DNA from: Acidimicrobiaceae bacterium | GTDB lineage: Bacteria > Actinomycetota > Acidimicrobiia > Acidimicrobiales > RAAP-2 | Direction: 5' to 3' | NCBI GenBank assembly: GCA_003164275.1 | Contig: PLSY01000242.1 | Span: 1 to 28,282, forward strand | Length of the DNA stretch: 28,282 bases | In this document: positions 1-6,265 of the stretch, in pieces | Layout of the letters: each line of letters begins with the position of its first letter | Numbering within the stretch: the stretch's first letter is position 1 | Position numbers and translations under genes: made by a program | Notes under the pieces: generated by a model | The model's database searches: none | Seen by the model: only the letters and a program-made list of their open reading frames with translations | What the model was told of the DNA's origin: nothing

Positions 1-633
1 CCTAACGTTGATGAGTGTTTCGACCTCAAAGCCATCTCCCCATTGCATTTCGTCAGTATCGGACCCATCAAAATTCCCCGGGTCCAGATTCATTACAGCC
101 ATGCACTCACGCCGAAATGCGTTGTAACCGTAACAAAGATCTGTATAGCGCGTACCATAAATGACGTTAACGATTTTGTTGAGCCAATAGTTACCTATTT
201 GCCTGATGCGGCTAATGTCGCTACTTCCGGCTCCAGGCATAAAGCGGGAGCCCTTCGCAAAATCTGCTCCTTCTTTCAGGGCCGAAATGAATAGTGGTAT
301 CTCGGATGGATCTGTCGATCCGTCCGCGTCTAGCATCACAATGAAATCTCCAGATGCTATTGCAAATCCACATGCTAGAGCGTTTCCTTTACCGCGACGA
401 GTCTGATCAATGATGGTGATACCTGGCAATAAATGCCTCGCCACAATTACCGTATTATCGCTGGAATGACCATCCACGAGTATGATCTCGTAGGGCGAAT
501 TCAATAGTTTGTCCAGGACGTGTGGAAGGTTCTTCTCTTCATTCTTCGCCGGAATCACGATACTGACGGTCGGCTCGCTATTGGCCAGACCTGCTCTTCG
601 ACGGCCGCTTGACTGTACGCTCTCCAACTTCAT
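1..633 (-). CDS. GT2 family glycosyltransferase, C-terminus beyond window
   Basis: The minus strand is open from an ATG at 633 to the window edge (211 codons, no stop). It encodes a GT-A fold glycosyltransferase of the dolichol-phosphate-mannose synthase/polyprenyl glycosyltransferase type. Visible motifs are VSIVIPAKNEEKNLPHVL near residues 23-40, the nucleotide-sugar part LVDGHSSDNT, the metal-binding DADGSTDP, and GSRFMPGAG followed by TDLCYGYNAFRR. Such enzymes transfer a sugar from an NDP-sugar or polyprenyl-phosphate donor at the inner membrane face. The start is supported by an in-frame TAA shortly upstream and a GAGGGG ribosome site about 8 nt before ATG. The gene is visibly AT-richer than most of the window (ATA, TTA and AGA codons), suggesting transfer. 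Family certain, acceptor unknown. Confidence 0.93.
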   Translation of the reverse strand, partial: MKLESVQSSGRRRAGLANSEPTVSIVIPAKNEEKNLPHVLDKLLNSPYEIILVDGHSSDNTVIVARHLLPGITIIDQTRRGKGNALACGFAIASGDFIVMLDADGSTDPSEIPLFISALKEGADFAKGSRFMPGAGSSDISRIRQIGNYWLNKIVNVIYGTRYTDLCYGYNAFRRECMAVMNLDPGNFDGSDTDEMQWGDGFEVETLINVR

Positions 634-961
634 ATCTGTCGCCCCTCGATACTTTTAGAAGTTTTTGGCCCGATAGTTGCAATGTTGTGCTGACCCTGAA
701 ACTTTGATTACAACGTTCCACGCTTTGGACGCGGCGGTCATCGCCTAACGACGCCACATCATCCGCCTTTCGCCAATCTGGGTTTGATACTGTCTACGCT
801 ATCGAGTGATTATTACACTTAAGTGAATCCGTGACTAATGCTTGGTGAACGTGGGTTGTAAATTGGTCAGGATCGCGCTATGGGTAGTCAGATTGTCGCT
901 ATTTGTGGCAATTCGGTGGATTGAGGCGTCGCCGTCGCTGGCTCGAGACCCTAGGTCGGAG
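634..961. other. gene-free stretch with a CACTTAAGTG palindrome
   Basis: No convincing coding sequence is present. The first part is AT-rich and should hold the promoter of the minus-strand glycosyltransferase, but no clean -35/-10 pair is visible. A perfect 10-bp palindrome CACTTAAGTG lies at 816-825. From about 860 onward the sequence may already be decayed GH5-gene DNA: a VRIALWV-like reading resembles VRVTLNE of the intact gene, but the match is too weak to include in the relic. Confidence 0.5.
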
Positions 962-1439
962 TACGGCGGAGCCGACTACCAAGCGGCCGATATGAGGTAT
1001 GTCTAGGACCTCAGTGCGACAAGTTTCCCCGTCACTCTCGATGGCGTAGAGCTAGGTGGACGTGGCCGGTGAGGACAACGCCCACACTTTCTGGCCCTCA
1101 GTCTCCAGCGCCCTGAAGACCAAGCACCTTCGATAGCAGTCCCTGAGTTCTCATCGACTTGTCCAATGAGCTTCACGACCTCAGATAGTCCTTACATCCT
1201 CAGTCGCTGTTCCAGCTGCGGAATCCAGAGGGCCCCTAATGATCAGCTGTTGGATTCCGCCATGACGACAGGAATCCGCAAGTCTCTCGGATCGACTTGC
1301 AAAGCTACCTGAATCAGCGCATCACTGCGATGGTGTCCGATCTTGACGACAACGAGTACTGGCCAAACGCCTTCGATAGAGGCATTCTCTGCTTCGCCGA
1401 CGTTCCTTTCGAAGGCTCGAGCCCGGGCTGTCGGTGTAG
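962..1439 (+). pseudogene. decayed, internally deleted GH5 glucanase gene (paralogue of 6266-8104)
   Basis: This is a relic of the gene intact at 6266-8104. Reading piecewise gives YGGADYQAADMRYV then TAG (1004) then DL, against YGGANYRAAITQYVQDL in the intact protein. DVAGEDNAHTFWPSVSSALK (1059-1118) matches DMADEDHSPAFWSSVASTFK; by hand, about 14 of 61 bases differ. SP, TGA (1144), VLIDLSNELHDLR, TAG (1186) matches SPGVLFDLFSEPHDLTW, keeping the catalytic Glu codon (1168-1170). After about 1230 roughly 1 kb is missing, and the match resumes at about 1280 with the last C-terminal repeat: YLNQRITAM, then GILCFADVPFEGSSPG, ending at the equivalent stop TAG (1437-1439) after a 1-nt deletion. 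Three nonsense codons, frame changes and a deletion rule out function. Element A follows just as element C follows the intact gene. Confidence 0.9.
1218..1260. repeat. 10-bp inverted repeat near the relic's deletion junction
   Basis: GCGGAATCCA (1218-1227) and its exact complement TGGATTCCGC (1251-1260) are separated by 23 nt. The pair sits where the GH5-like part of the relic ends and before the C-terminal-repeat part resumes, so it may mark a recombination or former insertion site. Confidence 0.6.
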
Positions 1440-1476
1440 CTCGGCGCTCCAGCCGGCACCGTTATCGAGCCGTTCC

Positions 1477-1491
1477 CAGCTAACAGAGCTG
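1477..1491 (+). repeat. intergenic hairpin element, copy A
   Basis: CAGCT-AACAG-AGCTG: perfect 5-bp stem with the family loop AACRG. It lies 38 nt after the relic's ancestral stop codon. The sequence between stop and hairpin still partly resembles the stretch between the intact GH5 gene and copy C. Confidence 0.8.
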
Positions 1492-1667
1492 AGCACGCCT
1501 TTGCGTACGAATCTCAAGTGGTCGGAGACACTGGATTAATGGGGATTCTGCCCGTCCAGGCCGGCTAAGACATTCGACCGCACCGACCGACTGCCGCGAG
1601 CGCCTGGTCAGGGCGATATCAAACTGGAGCGGTAGTTTTCTAGCCCCAGTTTAGACGTGTGGCATAT

Positions 1668-1690
1668 TAATAGCATGACTATGCTATTAT
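1668..1690 (+). promoter_or_regulatory. operator palindrome and -10 box of the mazEF-type operon
   Basis: TAATAGCAT (1668-1676) and ATGCTATTA (1681-1689) form a perfect 9-bp inverted repeat with a 4-nt spacer. A -10-like TATTAT (1685-1690) overlaps the right arm and ends 6 nt before the antitoxin ATG, so the transcript is probably leaderless. An antitoxin bound here would block polymerase, the usual autoregulation of such modules. No good -35 box is seen. Confidence 0.75.
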
Positions 1691-1696
1691 CCTGGC

Positions 1697-1933
1697 ATGA
1701 CCCGTGTACGCATCAGCACCACCGTCGACCAGCAGTTACTCGAAGAAGCTCGCCGCGAACTTAAGGGCAAGCCTGATTCGGTGGTCATTGACGACGCTTT
1801 GGCCGCGCTGCTCGCACGCCATCGTTCAGCGCAGATTGACGCTGCCTATGCGGCCTACGACGAGCACCCTCTGGCCGAGCAAGACGAGTGGGGTGATCTG
1901 GCAAGCTTCCGTGAGGCTGCGGGGGCGTCGTGA
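1697..1933 (+). CDS. MazE-like ribbon-helix-helix antitoxin
   Basis: This 78-residue protein would neutralise the toxin encoded immediately downstream and repress the operon. Its N-terminus [20 protein letters not shown] has the strand-helix pattern of ribbon-helix-helix (MetJ/Arc-type) DNA-binding domains, roughly residues 1-45. The acidic tail with [16 protein letters not shown] is the likely toxin-wrapping segment. Start: ATG at 1697, directly after the palindrome and -10 box and with no ribosome-binding site, consistent with a leaderless message. The stop TGA overlaps the toxin's GTG by 4 nt (GTGA), giving translational coupling. Size and order fit type II antitoxins. The exact subfamily (MazE, VapB-like or other) cannot be fixed by eye; the partner makes the role fairly secure. 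Confidence 0.88.
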   Translation: MTRVRISTTVDQQLLEEARRELKGKPDSVVIDDALAALLARHRSAQIDAAYAAYDEHPLAEQDEWGDLASFREAAGAS

Positions 1934-2259
1934 GCCCATCGCCGGCACGGGGTGACGTCTGGTGGTGTGAGATGGCCGAGATCGGCCGGAGGCCAGTCGT
2001 CGTCCTGTCACGCAACGCGGCGATTCCTCGTTTGCATCGCGCCCTCGTGGCGCCTTGCACAACGACAATCCGGGGTCTGCCGAGCGAAGTCATTCTCGAC
2101 CCCAGTGAGGACCCAATTCCCCGCCATTCCGCCGTCAACCTCGATTCGGTGGAGAGCGTCGCCGTCGCCGTCCTAGTCGAGCGCATCGGCCAACTGGCGG
2201 ACGTAAGAATGAGAGAAGTCTGCGCAGCGCTGGAGATCGCCGTCGACTGCGGCGGTTGA
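1930..2259 (+). CDS. MazF/PemK-family endoribonuclease toxin
   Basis: This 109-residue toxin is expected to cleave mRNA at short sequence motifs, arresting growth when free of its antitoxin. Family signatures are all visible: RGDVWWCEM at the start of the barrel, [10 protein letters not shown] with the conserved Arg-Pro-Val strand, [17 protein letters not shown], the SAVNLD segment, and a closing VERIGQL. The length is typical. Start: GTG at 1930 inside the antitoxin stop (GTGA overlap), so toxin synthesis depends on antitoxin translation. It appears intact. A GC-rich hairpin (2314-2331) and repeat copy B follow. The toxin's cleavage sequence cannot be predicted. Confidence 0.93.
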   Translation: MSPSPARGDVWWCEMAEIGRRPVVVLSRNAAIPRLHRALVAPCTTTIRGLPSEVILDPSEDPIPRHSAVNLDSVESVAVAVLVERIGQLADVRMREVCAALEIAVDCGG

Positions 2260-2313
2260 CAGACGACTGCGCCCGCCATCACCTCGAGGGACTCGGTCGA
2301 CCCCACTCCCCTT

Positions 2314-2331
2314 CCCCGGTGTTTTCCGGGG
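2314..2331 (+). terminator. GC-rich hairpin after the toxin gene
   Basis: CCCCGG, loop TGTTTT, CCGGGG: perfect 6-bp stem about 55 nt beyond the toxin stop. There is no U-tract after it; the sequence runs through GGG straight into hairpin element B, so two hairpins stand in tandem. Termination is inferred from position. Confidence 0.5.
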
Positions 2332-2336
2332 GGGAT

Positions 2337-2357
2337 CATCAGCTAACAGGGCTGATG
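2337..2357 (+). repeat. intergenic hairpin element, copy B
   Basis: CATCAGCT-AACAG-GGCTGATG: 8-bp stem with one G-T pair and the family loop. It lies about 78 nt downstream of the mazF-type stop, directly behind the GC-rich hairpin. Confidence 0.8.
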
Positions 2358-2841
2358 CACTCATGTGAAGGAGTATTTGTCGGGGTGAAAGCTCGACCGG
2401 CCAAGTAGCGGAGGCCGCTGCGGACCACTGTTCCGGCGACTCGAGGGCACAGGGACTGGAACCGCAGGAGAAAGATGGCTCCCTGCTCCGGACGACCTCC
2501 TTTCTGATGTGCCAAGTCACCCGGAGGATCCCCACCTTCCGCTGGAGGGCGTGCCCCAGCCTGGCCAGGACTTTTCGGCAACTCCAAGGTTACAAAAAGG
2601 TTCATCTTGTGTGGCAACCAAGTGTCATGGATAATCGACGCCTGGAGCGGTCGGCAGCAGTCGGATCGCTATTCGAGGCGTCCTGTGGAGGGATGAGACT
2701 GATGGAGGAGCGGACCGGCGGCTGGTTCACGGGCGTTCTGGAGCCTCCGCGCTCCGGAACCCCTCAATCGATTGTTGCGTTCGATTGCGTACGTGCCTCC
2801 ATGACAGTCCCTCGCTGCCCTGGTGGAATCGGGGTGGCGCT
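2358..2841. other. long gene-free leader upstream of the GT2 synthase gene
   Basis: About 480 nt without a believable gene. Several short stems can be drawn, for example AGCGG/CCGCT around 2405-2420 and GTTCC/GGAAC around 2430-2465, but none matches a riboswitch class I know. The end supplies the ribosome site GGGGTGG for the GTG at 2842. A long structured leader is possible; the sequence alone does not prove it. Confidence 0.4.
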
Positions 2842-4605
2842 GTGACCTTGCTCGACCCGCACTCTGCATCCTTCCCCGACAGCAAGGGCCACGTGAAGAA
2901 CGAGCTCATCGCACCTTTGCCTGCCCCGATGGCGGTTCCCGAGCTAATCGAGGACGTTATCTATGGCACGCCGACGGGCTACCACACTTCCTCCACTTCC
3001 ACAGTCGAGACGCTCTTCAGCGCTCCCCCGATTGACTTCGACACCCTTCGCACGATCACCTGGACGCCCGCCTCCCTGCAGTTGCCTCCGGCGCTCCGGA
3101 GTGTGGCATCGCACAGTATCCAGCTGAAGCGGCAGGCCATCCGACGCAAATCGCCGCAACTGAACTTCGCACTATTCGTCACACTTTTTGGCCTTGTGTT
3201 CCTGGTCTTTGCCAAGATCACCACGGACGAAAAGACATGGCTCAACTACGTCCTCTCCGTTGTCTGGTCTATCTATGCACCACTGATGGTCATTGGTCTC
3301 ATCGGCGCGGTGTACATGAATAGGCAGCAGCACCGAAACAAGCCCAAGCCGAACAGTTCCCCGAAAGCACCCCTCACATCAGCCAGCAGCCTCGAGGAAC
3401 GCTCAAAGCGGAACAAGCCGCTTCGGTCGGACTTTGCCGGACGCAGTGACCACCTGCTCGTGGTCACCGTTCCGACCTTGTTGGCCGAGGGCAACCTACC
3501 TGCCATGCAGCGCGTCCTGATGTCCCTCTTAATTAACTTGCCTCAGCACTTCAACCGCTTTCACGTGGATGTCATCACCGAGGGGGATGTCAACCACGAA
3601 CCACTAATGCACTGGCTCGAAGAGGTTAGGGAGATCTCGGGCCCGATTCGCATTGTGAATGTTCCGAAGGGCTACGAGACGCCAAATGGGGCCCGCTTCA
3701 AGACCCGAGCCAACCAGTACGCAATGGAAGTTCGAAGGGCTGCCGGAGAGAATACCGATGAGTGTTACGTCTACCACCTGGACGACGACACCCATATCGG
3801 AAAGGACACAGCCGCTTCACTGGCCGAGTTCATTGAACTGGACGGAGATCGCTTCTATCTAGCCCAGGGCATCTTGACCTTTCCCTTTGAGCTGACGCCT
3901 TCCAAGATCTGTCGTTTGGCCGATGCCATCCGACCGGCTGATGACCTGACCAGGTTCGCCTTCTTCACCGGCGCTCTTGGGACGCCTCTCGGTGGTCTCC
4001 ATGGTGAGCACGTCGTGATCAGGGCTGATATCGAAGACGAGATCGGATGGGACTTCCCAGACACCGTCATCGAGGACGCCTACTTCGCCATCCAGTTCGC
4101 GATGAAGTACCCGAAGCGGTCGACGACGCTCAACTCATACTCGTATGGAGCCTCGCCCGCCGGCATAACGGACCTACTTCGCCAGCGCCGCCGTTGGATC
4201 GAGGGCCTCCTCCGGCTCGCCTTCAACAGGAAGCTGCCGTGGATCCCGAAGCTGCCATTGTTGTACTCAATCTTCACATGGGCGTTGGCACCGATTCAGT
4301 TCGTCGGCCTCGCCCTAATGGTCTCCTACCTCTTCGGCATCGACAACACGTCGCCTATCAGCCCGCTTTTCTTGCCCCTCTGGAGTATTGGCCTCGCCGG
4401 TATCTTCTGGTTCTATATCGAGGGCTTGAAGATCAACCTGTCTGCATCTGACCGGCCAAGGTCCCATCTGCTCTTGTCGATCTTCATTATCCCAGCCGTC
4501 TATCTGATTACCATCGTCGAGACGGTTGGCGTTCTCCTCGGCATTGTCAGGTTCTTGGGATTTGGGAAGCAGAAAGTCTCCGAAGTCATCACCAAGCCGA
4601 TCTGA
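2842..4605 (+). CDS. membrane GT2 glycosyltransferase, polysaccharide synthase type
   Basis: A 587-residue integral membrane processive-type glycosyltransferase, related to cellulose synthase-like and egghead-like beta-mannosyltransferases. It would polymerise a beta-glycan from a nucleotide sugar at the inner face while threading it through the membrane. From the N-terminus: a long soluble leader, two membrane spans (about 108-127 and 134-158), a cytosolic GT-A domain with LVVTVPTLLAEGNLPAM, the metal-binding HLDDDTHIG (Asp 314-316), the catalytic-base region PDTVIEDAYFA (Glu-Asp 411-412), and the acceptor/donor-gating motif RQRRRWIEG (about 447-455), then about three to four C-terminal spans. 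Start: GTG at 2842 has GGGGTGG just upstream; TTG at 2785 is possible but lacks support. Two exported glycoside hydrolases follow on the same strand. Family sure; the product polymer is unknown. Confidence 0.85.
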   Translation: MTLLDPHSASFPDSKGHVKNELIAPLPAPMAVPELIEDVIYGTPTGYHTSSTSTVETLFSAPPIDFDTLRTITWTPASLQLPPALRSVASHSIQLKRQAIRRKSPQLNFALFVTLFGLVFLVFAKITTDEKTWLNYVLSVVWSIYAPLMVIGLIGAVYMNRQQHRNKPKPNSSPKAPLTSASSLEERSKRNKPLRSDFAGRSDHLLVVTVPTLLAEGNLPAMQRVLMSLLINLPQHFNRFHVDVITEGDVNHEPLMHWLEEVREISGPIRIVNVPKGYETPNGARFKTRANQYAMEVRRAAGENTDECYVYHLDDDTHIGKDTAASLAEFIELDGDRFYLAQGILTFPFELTPSKICRLADAIRPADDLTRFAFFTGALGTPLGGLHGEHVVIRADIEDEIGWDFPDTVIEDAYFAIQFAMKYPKRSTTLNSYSYGASPAGITDLLRQRRRWIEGLLRLAFNRKLPWIPKLPLLYSIFTWALAPIQFVGLALMVSYLFGIDNTSPISPLFLPLWSIGLAGIFWFYIEGLKINLSASDRPRSHLLLSIFIIPAVYLITIVETVGVLLGIVRFLGFGKQKVSEVITKPI

Positions 4606-4688
4606 GGACCCTGATCGCCCGGTCGTTTGCAGCAGTTCGCCACGGCAATGGCCGTCACAAGCACCTTGGTTTCTGGGGCGCAGGTGTC

Positions 4689-6119
4689 GTGGTCACTATC
4701 GCCTCCGTCACACTTGCCGGGTGCGGAACCTCCGCAAAGTCGACGGCCCGTTCCTCCGCCCCACAGGGATCCGCAATCGGGCCCATTGCTCTGGGGGTGA
4801 ACGTCGCCGCTTGGGACAGCGTCTACACCGGCTCCGGAGTACCTGCCATCAACAGTCTCCTGAAGTCGGCCGGGCTATCCCTCCTGAGGTACCCGGGAGG
4901 GAGCTGGGCTGACGAATACGACTGGGCCACAAACACCGATTCGTCCAAATGCACGAGCGGTGTGTCGGCCTCCTGTACGGCCTCAGACGCTCTCGGCTTC
5001 GATTCCTTTTCGACCCAAGCCACCGACGCCCATGCCTCGACCTTTGTCACTATCAACTACGGATCGGGAACCCCTGCATCGGCTGCTGCTTGGATGACTC
5101 ACAGCAAGTCGGCCAAGGACCGATCTGTGACCCTGTGGGAAGTGGGCAACGAGACCTACAGCTGCTACGAGACCAACCAGCACCTGGCCGATAGCCCCAC
5201 CTACGTGAAGGGCTACACCCCAAACGGCTCCGTCTGTCCAAAAACCAAGGTGATGGCCCGGTCCTATGTAGCCAATGCGGCGCCCTACGTAAAAGCCATG
5301 AAGGCTGCACTTCCGAACGCCCAGATTGGCGTTCCCTGGGCCTTCACCGGTCGAGAGGCAGCAGGAGCCGGGGTCACTGACGCGTCGGTCTGGAACACCT
5401 CTGTACTGCAGACTCTCGGAAGCCAGATTGGATTCGTCGATGGCCACTGGTACCCCTTCGACTCTACAACTGGTCTGACCGCCGAGCAGATCCTGCAATC
5501 AGTCCACCGCATCCCGTCCGCTGCATCGAACATCCGCGGCTACCTCCACCGGTATGGGTCGAAGGCAACATTTGTCATCGGCGAGACATCCATCACCGAG
5601 CGCCCTTCGCTGCTTGATTTTCAGCCGGTGTCGGCACTGTTCGCCGCCGCCACCTCCCTCGAGTGGCTGGCTCAGGGTGCCGAGAGTGTCGACTGGTGGG
5701 ATCTCAACAACTTCGGGACTCCGACGAGCGGCGACTACGGCCTGATCACCTCGGGAAGCCCAGAAGCCGGAGAGGCCGGGACGCCCCTTCCGCCCTACTA
5801 CGGAGAGAAGTTGGCATCCCTGCTCACAGACTCCGGAAGCCGAATCACCTCGCTCGCCATGAGATCTTCGTCGCTGCTCGGGTTCGAGTCGACGCTTCAT
5901 AGCCAGCGTCGCGTATTGCTGGTCAATGCTGGGTCCGCCAATGAGGTCACCGTGATGCCTGGTTGGTTCAAACAAGGAGGATCGGTCAGCGTCTCCAGCT
6001 ACAGCGCCTCAACAGCAGCCGCTTCCATCCCGATCGTGCAGACGACCACGGCCGTGGGTACGAAAGTCTCGCTGACCGCTCAGTCAATCGTGGTTCTGAG
6101 CGGCGCTCCCAGCTCGTAG
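4689..6119 (+). CDS. exported GH51-like clan-A glycoside hydrolase, lipoprotein
   Basis: The predicted retaining glycosidase resembles alpha-L-arabinofuranosidases. An (alpha/beta)8 barrel is indicated by LRYPGGSWADEYDW, TLWEVGNETY (acid/base Glu155 after Asn154), VDGHWYP (His253, Tyr255) and TFVIGETSI (nucleophile Glu299), then WWDLNNFG and a beta-rich C-terminal domain. LAGC near residue 12 is a lipobox, so the enzyme is probably anchored outside the membrane. The GTG at 4689 gives an unusually short signal peptide with no positive charges. The frame stays open upstream and reads RHGNGRHKHLGFWGAGVVV, a far better signal sequence, but only CTG codons (4611 or 4602) are available there; GAGG lies at 4604-4607. 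Translation may therefore start at a non-standard codon right after the synthase stop. Activity on the synthase's own product is inference. Confidence 0.82.
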   Translation: MVTIASVTLAGCGTSAKSTARSSAPQGSAIGPIALGVNVAAWDSVYTGSGVPAINSLLKSAGLSLLRYPGGSWADEYDWATNTDSSKCTSGVSASCTASDALGFDSFSTQATDAHASTFVTINYGSGTPASAAAWMTHSKSAKDRSVTLWEVGNETYSCYETNQHLADSPTYVKGYTPNGSVCPKTKVMARSYVANAAPYVKAMKAALPNAQIGVPWAFTGREAAGAGVTDASVWNTSVLQTLGSQIGFVDGHWYPFDSTTGLTAEQILQSVHRIPSAASNIRGYLHRYGSKATFVIGETSITERPSLLDFQPVSALFAAATSLEWLAQGAESVDWWDLNNFGTPTSGDYGLITSGSPEAGEAGTPLPPYYGEKLASLLTDSGSRITSLAMRSSSLLGFESTLHSQRRVLLVNAGSANEVTVMPGWFKQGGSVSVSSYSASTAAASIPIVQTTTAVGTKVSLTAQSIVVLSGAPSS

Positions 6120-6265
6120 TCCCGCCTCACCAGCGGGCAAGCGAGGCCCGAACCGTCGCCTGATCCACGCCGCAATGGACACCGTCTCACCGCCCGGCGG
6201 GCACAATTTCTCAACTAACCGTCGATTCATGACGATCTAGTGGGTATCGCGACACTCGAGACGCT

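Noticed and set aside
1785..2339. 184-residue minus-strand frame opposite the mazEF pair
   Set aside because: Arg/Pro/Ser-rich shadow; the plus strand encodes recognisable toxin and antitoxin.
2358..2560. Riboswitch upstream of the GT2 synthase (GGGGTGAAAG near 2380)
   Set aside because: The rest of the sequence does not follow the order of any class I know.
6213..6234. TCAACTAACCG sequence after the GH51-like gene as a degenerate element copy
   Set aside because: Right arm does not pair; similarity limited to a few bases.
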